DNA of 64,000 nt, taken from Hyaloraphidium curvatum. Taxonomy: Eukaryota; Monoblepharomycota; Hyaloraphidiomycetes; Hyaloraphidiales; Hyaloraphidiaceae. The translations under genes and the position numbers were made by a program. The DNA lies in the NCBI GenBank assembly GCA_025558095.1, contig JAIVFI010000001.1, positions 758,501 to 822,500 of the forward strand, written 5' to 3'. Positions 1 to 12,000 of this stretch are shown in pieces (within the stretch, counting starts at the first letter, position 1; each line of letters starts with the position of its first letter). Under the pieces are notes generated by a model. That model was given only the letters and a program-made list of their open reading frames with translations. It was not told where the DNA came from and did no database searches.

Positions 1-1362
1 GGAAGAACAGCGGTGCCTCGAGCTCCTGCCATGACCCGGCGCCCTCCGCCGCGGCGAGCACGCGGTGCGGAATCGTCAGGATTTCCTCGGTGCCGAGAAC
101 CAATGCACAGTCCTTGAGAGTGTCGCCCATGTCGTGCCGGAAGTCGCGGAAGTCGTCCCGCTCTTCCGCCGACATGGGCTCCGAATCCGGCGGATACCGA
201 AGATGGCGCAGCATCCCTTCCGCCAACGCGCGGAAAGTGGGCTTGAAAGCTTCGCGGGCCGCAGCTTCCGCCGGGCCAGCTTTCGGACCCGCAATCTTGT
301 CCGCCAGCTCGAACCAGAAACGGAAAGTGATCCGCGATACCTCGGCACCGGATCGGGCGCAGTCCAATATCGCTTGAACGAGGGCCGCAAAGTCGTTGGG
401 ATGCGCCGCCACCAGCTGGAGATAGGCCTCGCCGGCCTCGGCATAGATACGGCACATCCCGCGCAACGCCTCCTCATCCTCCTCGGCCAGATACTGATCC
501 AGCAGCGGTCTCAAGGAAAGAAGGTGCGGATAGACTGCCTGGACGACATCCATGCTCTCCGAGAGGGCGCGAGTTCCGCGCACGACCTCCACGGCCAGGT
601 CCACAGCGGCGTCCGAAAGCTCGGGCACGGTGAGGGAGGAAAAGATGAGCGGGATCAACGGAGTGGGAAGAAGCGAAGCCGGCGGAAGGTCGCCGTCCGA
701 AAGCCATGAGCGTAGCACCGTGAAGCCGTCCAGGATGCGGGCGTTTGAAGGACCTGGAAAGGCGGAGAGAGATTAGCTCAGATCCTCGACCGCCAGGAGG
801 GAATTCGATTGCCCCGGCGCGAAAACCCACTGCTGCCGATGCCTGCAACGACCCATTGTACTATTTGTGGTCCTTTGTCGCGCCAGCGGGCCGATGCGCC
901 GCGGTTCCGCTCCCGCGAACCCTCTTCCGGCAGGACCCGCAGGAACTCGGCGAGGGCCCGCCGCGCTGCCTCGCTCTCCGCCGCGGGCCCAAACAGCGCC
1001 ACAATGTCCGCGATAGGATCGGCCCATTCGGTCTGCAGCGCGAGCGCGGCCAGACCCACGGCGAGGTGCGCGAAAACGGTGCGCTCGGCGTGGAATGCGG
1101 CGAAGAGCCGCAGCACGGTCCCGCGCAGGGCAGCGGCGTCCGGATGGGTCGAGAGATCGTAGATGCACTTGATCTTGACCGTCTGCGCCGCGAATGTGCG
1201 CGCCTCGCCGGCCGCACCGGGCGAGTCGAGAATCGCGACGGCGCCATCCCACGCTTCCCGCGACTTTTGGAACGAGTCCAGGAACTCGTTGGCCGCCCGG
1301 CGCGATGCAGACGTCGCGTCGGGCGCGTACAGCGCGGACAGCGCCGCGAGGACGTCCGCCAT
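1..1362 (-). CDS. Transportin-3 / MTR10-type importin-beta (partial, 3' end missing)
   Basis: Nuclear import receptor of the TNPO3/Mtr10 family, which carries SR-type and other RNA-binding proteins into the nucleus in a Ran-dependent way. The gene starts at 1362 and runs off the left edge, so only about the first 430 residues are visible. Two exons are seen: 1362-831 and 753 to the edge, with an intron at 754-830 (GTGGG...TTCCAG). The start reads MADVLAALSALYAP and is followed by the importin N-terminal helices (NEFLDSFQKSREAW, AQTVKIK). Exon 2 holds helical repeats that match TNPO3 in order: GMCRIYAEAGEAYLQ, then ITFRFWFELAD, then DDFRDFRHDMGDTLKDCALV. No stop or frameshift occurs in the visible part. 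Family assignment is firm; the C-terminal cargo-binding half lies outside the window. Its classical cargo class (SR proteins) is represented nearby by the SR factor at 4.7 kb, probably by coincidence. Confidence 0.85.
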
Positions 1363-1741
1363 CGGGGGGGCAGAAAAGAGGTGAATCGACAACACTCTAG
1401 CGCAGGCAAGTACGCGGCGCCAGAACAAACTGCAGATCAGGCCACATTCGTTCTTTCTCCGGACGAACCAGTTCCAGAGCACTAATGAGTCAACGCAAAA
1501 CTTTACAGAGAGAGAGCACTCCATCTTCCGGTGTTGAGGAAGTGCTCAGTGTGCTTGGCTCTCCGGACTGGAAGCTCTGTTCTGTTTCCGGGTTGCCTTC
1601 ATTGATCTCTCTGCTGTTCCTTTCATTTATGTGCTCTTTATCGCGTAGGTGCTTGCGACCGTTGGGGGCGCTCTAGGGAGTTGACGTCAGCGCCGGGAGG
1701 AGGTCCGGAAGAGCCGGAATCTCTCCCACCGTGCGCGACCC
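1363..1741. other. Intergenic region between importin and sulfotransferase copy 1
   Basis: About 380 bases with no convincing gene. It should hold the promoter of the leftward importin and whatever remains of the promoter of the broken sulfotransferase copy. I see no repeat or RNA gene. Confidence 0.5.
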
Positions 1742-2993
1742 ATGAAGATAATCGCCTTCCGAAGATGGAGAGTCCTCGCCGTCGCCCTCCTGTTCGCCGG
1801 AATCGTGGCGTGGATCCCCAATCGAAATTAGGATCCCGACTACGTTGACGATGCCGAACACGCGGAGCGGCCGCTGCTCGTTCTGAACGTCGGCCCGTTC
1901 AAGACCGGTTCTACGGCTTTCCAGGACCGGCTGTGCGAATGGAGGGACAGGCTGGCCGCGTCGAACGTGACGGTGTTCACGGTGGACACAACGGGCAAAG
2001 CATGCAAGCCAAAGGCTCCAGGATGGGTCGCCCTCGCCCTGGCCAAGCGGGCACCGACGACCACGCAGGGCTACGAGGCATTCCTGAACGCAGTGGCCGG
2101 CCTCAAAGCCGGACAGACGCTCGTGTTTTCGAGCGAGTACTTGTGCAACCTCAAGCCCTCGCATTTGGAGCCGATCGTGCAGGCGGTCCGCGCGTCCGGG
2201 GCCGACGTTGCCGTGGTGGCCGTTTTCCGACGCTGGGCGAGCCGGATGACCTCGTGGTACGGACACAACGCCGCCGTCGACACCTCCCACTTTCTTGGAA
2301 AGGCGTTTGCCGCGTTTCGGCTCGTCCGCGGCGATCGCTCGTACCACAACATCCTGGCGACGTGGCTGGGCGGCTTTCCTGCCACCTACTTGTCTGTTGT
2401 TTCTCTCGAGGGATCTGTCAGGGGCGGGATCGACTTGGATGCCGCCATATTGGCGTCTGCACTCGGAAGCAGGGCTCCAACGTGGCTTCTGGAGGCTTCC
2501 CGTGCACCCAGCGGGAGGGAGCAGCGGACGAATTCTCGCCCCATGACCGCCGCGGACGCTACCTACGCCGCTTTCCTCGAATGGGCCATGGTGGAGCGGC
2601 CCCGCCCGCCTCGCGGGCAACACCTCGTGGGACGCCGGAGGCTGGCCTATTCCGGATCAAAGACCATGTGCGGCGCGCAAAGCTGCGGACATGCTGCGGG
2701 GCAAGTTGCCGCTGGCCTGCGCATCGTTCCCGGACGAAGCACGGGCGGCCGATCTGGACTACCTGGAGGCGCTGAGGGACGCGCGGCGGCGGGCAAAAGG
2801 GAGACTGCGGTTGGTGCATTTTGCTCCGGGGAGGAAGATCGAGCTGCCCGCTCCTATTGATGATCCTCCGCTGGATTACTGCGAGGTGGATCGGGACAAG
2901 GTAGATGGTGATGTGGATAAGTGTGCGAGCCTTGTCGCAGCCGCTGCGGCCGAGATCGCTGCAGTGTGCAGGAATCCCGGTAGAAAACGATGA
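1742..2993 (+). pseudogene. Decayed sulfotransferase-like gene, tandem copy 1
   Basis: First of two tandem copies of the gene at 3299-4516. It starts with an equivalent signal-anchor stretch (MKIIAFRRWRVLAV...) at the position aligned to the intact start. An in-frame TAG follows after 29 codons, near 1829-1831, just before the aligned residues DPDYVDDAEHAERP. The same frame then stays open through the P-loop-like NVGPFKTGSTAFQ and the VFRRWASRMTSWYGHN motif. Homology switches frame between about 2600 and 2685, and the conserved C-terminus (LPAPIDDPPLDYCEVDRDK) continues in another frame to a stop at 2991-2993. The last 240 or so bases are much closer to copy 2 than the 5' part is. I read this as a pseudogene. 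A short protein from an internal start would lack the membrane anchor. Assembly error cannot be excluded without reads. Confidence 0.72.
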
Positions 2994-3298
2994 AAAGGTC
3001 ATGCATGGTTGACTCTCTGGAATCGGGTGAGGAAACTCGCGGTTCAGAGCGACACTCGAGCGGCCATTGCTCGAGGGGGGAGGTTGGCAGGCTCCTCCCG
3101 ACCTCGCCCGGGCGCAGACCGTGGTCTGTGCTCGAGGCAGCCTTGCGGTCTTGGTAAACGCTGAAGTTTTCGGCGCGCCGCGAGAGCCGCTCGTGAACAG
3201 TTTCAGCGACTCCGCCGCGAGTGACGGATGACTGATGGGTCCGACCCTCAGGGACCGAGCCGGGGATCTGGCGGAACTCTCCCGCCAAGCACGGGCCC
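2994..3298. other. Spacer between the two sulfotransferase copies
   Basis: About 305 bases between the stop of the broken copy and the ATG of the intact copy. The bases just before each ATG are recognisably similar (gccggaa/gccgggg...ctctccc...cccatgaag), so the duplicated unit includes some 5' flank. No other gene is seen. Confidence 0.5.
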
Positions 3299-4516
3299 AT
3301 GAAGAAGTCTGCCCTCCGAAGGCAGACATTCCTCGCCCTTGCCGTCCTGTTCGCCGGAATCGTGGCATGGAGCACCTCTGGACAGGATCCCAGCTTTCCT
3401 GACGACGCCGAACACGCGGAGCGGCCGCTGCTCGTTCTGCACGTCGGCCCCTTCAAGACAGGTTCGACGGCTTTGCAGAATAGGCTTTGCGAATGGAGGG
3501 ACCAGCTCGCTCAGTCGAACGTGACGGTGTTCACGACGGACCCGTCGGGAAAGCGATGCTGGCCCAAAGCCGCGGCCTCGGTCGCCCTCGCTCTCGAAGA
3601 TCGGGCCTCGAAGGACGCGCACGAATACGTGGCGTTCTTTGCCGCCGTTGCCGGGCTCAAAGCCGGACAGACGCTCGTGTACTCGAGCGAGTACCTGAGC
3701 AATCTCTTTCCCAATCACTTGGAGCCCGTTGCGCGGGCACTCCGCGCGTCGGGGGCCGACATTGCTGTTGCGGCCGTCTTCCGTCGCTGGGCCGGCAGGA
3801 TGACTTCTTGGTACGGGCACAACGCCGCCGTCTCCCATGTCTTCTTTCGTGGAAAGACGTTTGCGGCATTCCGTCTCTATGTGAGAAAGAAAACCTACCG
3901 CAACCTCCTGGCGACGTGGTTGGGCGTTTTTCCTAGGGCCTATGTGGCCGTCGTTTCCCTCGAGGGATCCGCTAGGGCCGGAATCGACTTGGATGCTGCC
4001 GTCTTGGCGTCCGCACTCGGGAGCCGGGCTCCAACGTGGCTTCTGGATGCATCTCGAGCACCTGGCGCGAAGAGGACGCGGATCAACTCTCGCCCCATTG
4101 CCACTGCGGACGCAATCTATGCCGCGTTCCTCGAGTGGGTCATGCTGGAGCGGCCGCGGTTCGCTGGCAACGCCTCGGCGGAGGTTTGGTCCGTTGCCGC
4201 GCGAAGACCCTGCGCGGCGCGCAAATCTGCGGAGGTTCTGCGGGACAAGCTACCACGAGCCTGCGGATCGTTTGCGGACGAGGCACGGGCGGCCGATCTG
4301 GAGGACCTGGAGGCGCTGAGGGACGCGCGGCGGCGGGCGAAAGGGAGACTGCGGTTGGTGCATTTTGCTCCCGGGAGGAAGATCGAGCTGCCCGCTCCTA
4401 TTGATGATCCTCCGCTGAATTACTGCGAGGTGGATCGGGACAAGGTGGACGGCGAACCAAACAGGTATGCGAGCCTTGTCGCAGCCGCTGCGGCCGAGAT
4501 CGCTGCATCGTGCTGA
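3299..4516 (+). CDS. Sulfotransferase-like type II membrane protein, tandem copy 2
   Basis: Intact single-exon gene of 405 residues. Residues about 9-25 (FLALAVLFAGIVAW) form one hydrophobic segment near the N-terminus, as in Golgi type II glycan-modifying enzymes. The motif HVGPFKTGSTALQ near residue 50 resembles the 5'-phosphosulfate loop of PAPS-dependent sulfotransferases (commonly H-x-G-x-x-KTG-T/S). VFRRWAGRMTSWYGHNA near residue 160 resembles the downstream R-x-x-x-W/S region of the same fold. The expected role, by inference, is transfer of sulfate from PAPS to a glycan or small molecule in the secretory pathway. The C-terminal third is charged and I do not recognise it. The gene lacks introns, unlike almost all neighbours, and directly follows a broken copy, which suggests recent duplication and possibly foreign origin. 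Substrate unknown; the family call is moderate. Confidence 0.6.
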   Translation: MKKSALRRQTFLALAVLFAGIVAWSTSGQDPSFPDDAEHAERPLLVLHVGPFKTGSTALQNRLCEWRDQLAQSNVTVFTTDPSGKRCWPKAAASVALALEDRASKDAHEYVAFFAAVAGLKAGQTLVYSSEYLSNLFPNHLEPVARALRASGADIAVAAVFRRWAGRMTSWYGHNAAVSHVFFRGKTFAAFRLYVRKKTYRNLLATWLGVFPRAYVAVVSLEGSARAGIDLDAAVLASALGSRAPTWLLDASRAPGAKRTRINSRPIATADAIYAAFLEWVMLERPRFAGNASAEVWSVAARRPCAARKSAEVLRDKLPRACGSFADEARAADLEDLEALRDARRRAKGRLRLVHFAPGRKIELPAPIDDPPLNYCEVDRDKVDGEPNRYASLVAAAAAEIAASC

Positions 4517-4687
4517 GACCCGGGAAAGTAGCCGATGCTCTTTACAGAATGTAATGGAGCCCGGTTTACCTGAGATCTGTTGCAGAGCAGGACCGCTCGG
4601 ACTTGCGCCTGTGCGCCAGTGGTGTGGCCCCGCCGCCTGGGCGAGAAACGAAAAAGCAAACGCGCTCGCCCCCTTCCGCCCATCGCG

Positions 4688-5738
4688 ATGTCCGACAACG
4701 AGAGCGACCGGCGCAGCGAGCGTGGCGGCGGCGACGCCGAGATGGCGGGCACGCCGCCCAACGAGCCGAAGCGCAGCCCCGCGCGGTCGCGCAGCCGCAG
4801 CCGCAGCCGGTCGCGCAGCCGCTCGCGCGAGCGCCGCGGCCGCGAGCGCGGTGACCGCCGCTCGCCGAGCCCGCGCAAGGACGACCGCGGCCGCGACCGC
4901 GACGACCGCCGCGAGGGCAAGGAGCGCTCGACCGCCGCGAACGGCCGCACGTCGCTGTACATCCGCGGCCTGCACGAGTCGACCAGGTGCGCCTCGCCTG
5001 AAAATCCGTTCTTGCAGCGGTTCTTAATGTTTTCCGACCCGCAGGCCCGAGGAGCTGCGCGAGACCTTCGAAAAGTACGGCACCGTCAAGGACATCTACA
5101 TCCCGCGCGGTGGGCATCGCATCGCGGTCCGCTGGCGGCAAGAAGGCCTTTGGGCACTTGCCTTCTCGGCCGGCATTGATATTGCGGTTTCTGATACCCG
5201 TGTGGCCGTCGGCAGACTACTACAGCCGCCGCCCCAAGGGCTACGCGTACATCGAGTACGCTGCCCCCGAGGAGGCCGAGGCCGCCATGACCAAGATCGA
5301 GGTGGGCAACAGTCTTCATTGCGTACCTTTTGCCGCCACCGACGCTCGCTCGTGCAGTACCTCACCATCGCGGACAACCGCGTCACGCTCGAGTACGCCA
5401 TCGGGCAGCGCAAGTCCGCCAACGACATGCGCGGCCGTGACCGCTACCGCGGAGGCTACGGCGGCTATGGCAGGGGCGGCGGCAGGTTTGTTCTCCGCTC
5501 ACTTTCGCCTCCGTATCCTCTGCTCACGGTCTGCCGCAGGAGCCCGCCCTACGACGGCTACGGCCCGCCGCGCTACCGCGACCCCTACGACCGTCGCGAC
5601 GACTACCGCCGGGACGACTACCGGCGCGACGACTACCGCCGCGACGACAGGGACCGGGACTACCGCCGGCGCAGCCGCAGCCGGACCCGGAGCCCCCGTC
5701 GCGACAGGTCCAGGTCCAGGGACCGCTCCAGGCGCTGA
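4688..5738 (+). CDS. SRSF10-type serine/arginine-rich splicing factor
   Basis: Nuclear splicing regulator with one RRM between two RS-type tails, 258 residues. Exons: 4688-4986, 5045-5109, 5216-5301, 5358-5485, 5540-5738; all junctions are GT-AG and keep frame. An N-terminal RS/SR stretch (residues about 30-75) is followed by the RRM from about residue 88. It has RNP2 SLYIRGL, then PEELRETFEKYGTVKDIYIP, then RNP1 KGYAYIEY near 129-136. The linker DYYSRRPKGYAYIEY and the post-RRM AIGQRKSANDM match SRSF10/SRSF12 closely (family: DYYTREPRGFAYVQF and QGDRKTPNQM). The C-terminus has tandem RRDDY units and then an RS tail ending RSRDRSRR. Four introns in a short gene suggest possible splice autoregulation, as in other SR genes, but this is inference. 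Confidence 0.88.
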
Positions 5739-5783
5739 GCGCGGGAAGATTCGGCCAAGTGTCCGGTGTTGGCAGGAGGACAG

Positions 5784-5805
5784 GGCAGGCAGGCAGGCAG
5801 GCAGG
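5784..5805. repeat. (GGCA)n tetranucleotide microsatellite
   Basis: About five perfect copies of GGCA just after the SR factor stop codon, in the short gap before the 3' end of the NBAS gene. A similar tract lies near 18848. Probably a simple slippage repeat. Confidence 0.8.
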
Positions 5806-6035
5806 GAGCCAAGGCGGCAAGCCGGGCGAGAATGTGGCACAAAAGCGAAAGCGGCCCGGCGCGGCGCGGCAAGATTTCTAACAGAGCCAAGTACAAGCAA
5901 AGGTTTTTCATTTTTCAAGCGTGCTGCTGTCCAAGTCAAAGCGTTTCGGTTTCGCAAGCGCTGGCTGCCATGGCCCGTCAAGCGCGTCCAAGAGTCTACC
6001 TCGACTCGACCCGGTTCCGAGAAAAGAGAGAGCGT

Positions 6036-9000
6036 TCAAGTCCAAGAGTCGCGCAAGCCTGCGATCCGGGCCCTCGCGCGGGCCGCGAGCTCCTCCGCAC
6101 CCGCTGCGTCCGGGAGCAGCGCCGCGATCGTCCAGTGTTCGAGCTCCGCCGCGGTCCTCTCGGCGCCCGCGAGGGGATGCAGGCCCGGCGGCGGCACCGC
6201 CTCGGCGGGGCCGGCAAGCACGCGAGAGACCAGGCTGAGGCGCCCGCGCAGGCCGCCCGATTCCAGGCCGGGGTGCGCGAAGAAGCCCGCCACGAGGTGC
6301 GAGGAGGCCGAGTAGTCCCCCGAGGAGACCAGCGAGGCGACAATATGCTGCAGGAGAGCACGGTAGGGAGCCGCATCCGCCCCGCGGGGGATCCGCAGAA
6401 GCGTCCCGCACGCCGCCGACCGCAGGGATTGAGGGACGAGATGCAGGAGGTCGCGCAGGGCAACCAGAATGTGCAACAGACGTTGGTGCCGCGGGGCAGG
6501 GTTCTGCGAGGAAGAGAGGTGCGCGCGCAGGCGATCCAGGGTGCCTGCGTGGTGGGATAAGAGGCCCGTGGTAAGGTAAGGCCCGTCGTCTTCGCCGCCG
6601 TTGAGAAGGATGGACAGAATTTCCTGTTCCTCCTGTTGGCATTGGGAATAGACCTTGTCAGATCGAGAAGCCAAAAGCTGAAGTCCACGCACCTCCTCGG
6701 TAATCAATGCTGTCCGCCTGTTGGAAAGCAAGATCTCGTAGACCGCGCTCGCCATGCCGCGGCCTAGGAGCCATTTCAAGAAGTATGCCCATCCGGCGTG
6801 CAGGTAGTCGGGCAGCACGCCTTCCGCCCCGTCCGCCTCTTCGTCCGTAAAGTCGTCCAGCACCGCACGCAGGGCGTCGATCTTGGCCGGGTCCTCCTGC
6901 TCCAGTTCCTCCAGCAGCGACAAGACCACGTTGAGCCGCTTCTCCGTCTTCGAAAGATCGGACGCCGGCACTTCCTTGCCGAAGGCGTCGCGGATGACGG
7001 CCTGCAGGCGTAGAGCCCGTAGCTCGGTCACTTCCTCCTCCTTGAGGACAAAGTCGCGGTTGACGACGGTCATGATCGTGCGGCGACGGGCGGGTTCGAG
7101 CGAGGCGTCGCCCGACAGGGCACGGAGGGCACCGATCATGGCTTCCTCGAGTATGGCGAGCCATTGGTACTCGGCGGGGGGCAGGTCGGATGGCGTTTCG
7201 TAGGTGATGACGGAGGAAACGATTGCCGACAAATTGGGGAGGGAACTAAACGCGTGATTAGTCAAGCTCCTGTAGTGGGTCGACACGGCCATACCTGTCC
7301 GGATCGACGGAGGCCGCTTCTTTGAGAGCATCGCAGTAAAGTTGGCTGGTGTCCAGCTTCTCCACCGCGGCGGCACCGAGATTGGGAACGCGGGCAAGGG
7401 CGGTGACCACGCCGTGGACAATGTATGGCGAAAGCCGGTCTCTGACCATCGCCTCGCAAACCATAACCCACTGTGCCGAGCTAATGTGAGCCCGCGGACC
7501 AGGATTATCGCAGGTTCCACCCACGGTTTCGGGATCCGAGAAAGCCGAATCTATCCGAGTCAGGAACTCGGGCCCCAGCTTTGAACCCGTCGAGGGGTCC
7601 GTCAGACCAGCACAATCAGCGACAGCTTTCACATGGTTGAAGATGGCTTCTGCCGCAACCAGTTCAGCAGCATTGTCTGTGTATCGTTCGCGGAACAGGT
7701 TGACGGTCTCGGAAGCAAGAGAAAGCCGATACTTCAGAGGAATGCGTTGGGCCTGCGAAGCACGATGAGGCGCGAGTTCAAGCGTTACGCGAAAAGAAGC
7801 ATCATACCTCTTCGCCGACCCCGACAAGACGGCCAAAGGCCGAGAGCTCCGGCACCAACATATTGCTCAATAGGTGCTCACAGGCCACCAACTCCGTCTC
7901 CGTGCGTCTGGAATCTCCTTCCGCCAACGCCCGCTGAAGCAGGGTCTCGGCGTGCGCTAGCGAGAATGTGCTGACGATGCCGCCGAGGTCCATATCCGTG
8001 GCTGCGTTGAGCTCGTCCGCGCCCTCGTCAGGTAGAATTGCGCAGAAACGGAGATCGAGGATCCCAGGCAGCACCGCAACGACAGGTTCCGGTGAGATCA
8101 GGTCGCTGCACATGCCAGCGAGGAGCGACACCATCCCTTTCGTATCTCCGTAATTTGCCGCGACGAGAACGCGAAAACTGTGCCGCTGGAGCCCATCGAC
8201 TCCTACAAGGTCCGCCAGCAGAGACTCCCGCCCATCCAGCTGGATCGACTCGGGAGATTCGCCGGAAATGAAAGAGCGCAAGAAGCGGTAGTACGTCAGA
8301 AGCACTCCGTATGCGTCACCCGGAATCCTGCCATGGATGGAGAGCAACGAAGGCAGGATCGAGTCCGTGTCCTCCAAGACAATCTCGGTAGTCAACCGTA
8401 ACCTTTGATCCATTGCTTCGCCTTCCAGACCCGAGTCCAAAAACAGCCATGAAAGGTAGGCGGAGATGAGGTCGGCCCGGCTCATTGACCAGGTGGCGCC
8501 GAGGAAGAGACCGTTCGAGAACCATTGAGCGTCTCCGATCTGCAAAATGCGGAGAATCGCCTCCTTCCTGTAGCCGTCTTCTTCCTCAAAGCGCGAGCGG
8601 GAGATCGAGAAACGATCGCAAGCAATCTGGAAGAAGAGAATTGGCATGCCGCCAGGCACCAGCTTGCAGGAAACCCACCTGCAAAAGCTGGTCTTCACGC
8701 TTGGAGCGAAGCGCCTTGGAAGCGCGGCGCACGTTTTCAACAGCTTCGCGCGCCGCTGCAAAGCCCGGTTCTCCACTTTTCTCCGCACGAACCAATGCTG
8801 CCTCCCAGGCCGGATCGCCCGCCAGCTGACCGATGAATCGCATGACTTCGTAGGGCGAAAAGCTCCTGGGCACCAGATCCGCCTTGGTCGAGTCCGCCAA
8901 ATCAGTCAGGCTCCTCAATGAGTAGTAGTACAGAGCTAGCTGCTCGTTGAAGGATGAAGGGTACAGCCTGTCAAATACCGACTGGGCCGTTTCCTCCTTC

Positions 9001-12000
9001 GCAGTGTCGAGCAAAAGACTGACAGCTCCGGCAGTATCGACGGGCAGAACACCAAAGGCGAGCGAGGCCAGGGTGCTTTCGGCGGTGCCGGCGTTGGTTT
9101 CGTCCATTGTCGCCAGCTTCAGCAGAACTCTGTCCGCGGAGCGCCTCAGGGTCGTGTTCTGCTCGGCGCGCTCCTTGCGCGACAAATGCTGCAGATCCCG
9201 GGGTTTGTCCACAGCAAAGAACCCGTACGCAGAATTAGCCGCGTCGGGCGTGGCATGCGCCGCACGGTAGAATTCCGACTGCACGACACCCGACGCAGAG
9301 TCTTCGGCAGTGCTGAGGTCCGCTGGAAGGAGAGCGAGCGTGGCCTTGATGTCCTCCAAAGCCTGCGAGGCATCAAAAGGGACCGAAGAACCCCTCCTCC
9401 AGATGACCGGAACCGCGGCGTCAGACGACTTTCGAAGCCCGTGGACCACTGTCCGGGCGGGATCAGACAGCTCTTCAACCCGAAGCATCTGCTCGAGACG
9501 AGCATGCGTTTCCAAAAGCTCGGCAACTTTGTCCTCGGGACTGAGGCACAAAGCAAAGCTCACGATGTCCAGGCGCACGTCGACGTTGGAAAACTTGTCC
9601 GCGGAGCCGAGACGGTAGCAAACCGACCAAACATCCCGGGGAAGCAAATCCAGTTCCAAACCGCTGCTCCGGATGCCGTTCATCATGTTGGAGCACAGCT
9701 CCGACGCCTTGACAAAGTCGCTGTTGTCCAGAGCAGCTTCCACTAGCATGGCCTGAACGTGGGCTTCGGCACGCTTGTTGCCGCGGTACCCCAGGCGGTG
9801 TGCCAAGGTGACGATCCTGTCGGCGCGATACGGCGAGTTTCGGTCCGACCTTATCCTCTTTTGGACGAGATCCAGCCGGTCCTCGCACAGTCTAACCTGA
9901 ATAGGAAGGATGTCGAGGCCCTCCTTCAGCCAAACTTTGTAGCGGAACAACTCGTCCGTGGCGAGGATCAAGTCCAGCTCCTTCCGAATCCTTGGCGTCT
10001 GCGGAATGATTTCCAGACAATCTTCGGCCATTTTGAGCCCTCCTTCCGTCCTCTCCCCGGACTCGGCGTTGTCGAAGAACTCCGAAGCGGCAGCGAGAAC
10101 CAGTTCCTCCGCGACTTCATCTGGCAACGGATAGGCGTTGCTAGCTATCAGGTCCTTCGCCGTCTCGAACTCTCCAGCAGCAAGGACCGAAGACAGGATT
10201 TCCCGGTAGATGACGCTCGTGTCGATCTTGTCCAAAACCCCGAAATCCTTGAGGACGAGGAGATCTCCAATGAGCTTCTCGGCGCGCGTTGCTTCCTCGT
10301 CCTCCTCCCGATCCCCGATCTGCCCCGTCCGTCTGCGTCGAGGTGCCCTGCGCGCAACTTTCTTCAGCAACGCGAGTTGCTTGTCCGCGTCGGACTCGAA
10401 GCCGGCCAGCGCCGACGGAGGAACCGAGACCCCGGCCCGCGACAGTATCTCACAGCACACGAGGTGGTGATCCAGCGCCCTTATCCTTTCGGCGTACGGC
10501 CCAGCGAGGTCATCGCCGGCGACAAGCAGTTGCCTGCCCCCTTCGGGCTTGGGCACACTGCGCTCGAGTCGACTTATCTCGGGGAGGCAATCAAACATCC
10601 GGTTCATGAACGCCATGGCGTGGTCGTCGACGTCAGGACACAGATAGCAACAATCGATGATCAGTTCCGTAATGTCCTCGTCTGAACCAATGCGAAGGAG
10701 TTCCAAAGGTTCGTCGGATCTGGATGTCGCCGCTTCAACAATCTCGCAGCAAAGCTCCAAGCGCCGGTCAGCGGCAGCCTCTCGCAACCAAGAGCGCACA
10801 ATGACCTGCGAGTCAGCCACCTTCCCGAGATCCTCCCACCGTCTTCGAACGACGTCAGAGGGGTACGAGAGGACCTCCCGCACTGCAGCAACAATGTGGT
10901 CCGCGTCGACGTTTGCCAGCATCAACCGTACCACGTCCTTGGGCTCCATGGATTCGAACGTCGCAAGAGACAGCTTCCCTGACTCGGCCGAACCTTCCGA
11001 AACGGTCTCGTACAAAAGGTGGCAGAGCGTCCGGAGGTTGTCCCGCAAGAGCAGCATCTGCGGATCAATGACGCCACAGTCGTCGACAGCGACCTCGGCC
11101 AGACTGAGCGCGGTTCGCTCAAGCCCCGATTCGACGTCGACCGAACGGATCCGTTCGATGAACCAATCGCGTACCGCCTCCCCGGAGGCCGGATATGGTC
11201 TAACGGGCTTCCCTTCGCCGATCGGCGGCCCACCGAGGCCGCGCTCCAGGAACGCAACGACTCGTTGATCCTCAACCCAGTCCGGCCCATCTCGCCAAGG
11301 ATGTTCCTGCCAGGGCTCCTCGTTGCCCTCTGCCGTGACTCTCGGCAGCAGCACACTGTACGAGACCGGGTCTACCGTCTCGGGTACGACTTTGAGAATG
11401 TCGAGTCGGTGCGGGAGCAGTTGTTCGCCATGCCGAGTAAAGAGGACCTCGAGCGCGTAGAAGTCGCAGCGAAGCGCGCGATCGGCGCACTCGCTCAGCA
11501 GCTTCCGGTCGCGAAACCTCGTAAACCCGGCCGCAAACTGAGGCCAAGCTTTCCCCTGGGGCTTGGAGGGCATTCTGCGGAGGCTTGTGAGGCCAATTTC
11601 CGAAGAAGAGGTCGTCCTGGGAAGTCCATCTCGAGCCCGCGACTTTCGTCCGGGGCCAATGAGTTCAAAAGTCCGCAAGCGGTCCAAGTAGATGAGGATG
11701 TCGGTCCGGTAGCGGCACATATCAACCATCAGCATGTCGGATCCAAACTCCTCGCCCTCTTCCAGCCGGCGGCTCTCGATCTCGAGAAGCTCGAGAACGT
11801 CGTCCACAAGCATGTCCCCTTCCAACCCCGTTTTGCGCAGGCCGAACTCGAGCAGAGCGCGGCACGTCTCGGGATCGTCAGGTACCCGCCCGACGCATGC
11901 TTCCATGACGAAGTAATCGTCGCGGATCCTGCCCAGGACGTTGTCGATGGACTCAACGGTAACCTGTTTGGGGAGGTCGCTTAGCCGCAAGAGCCAAGAT

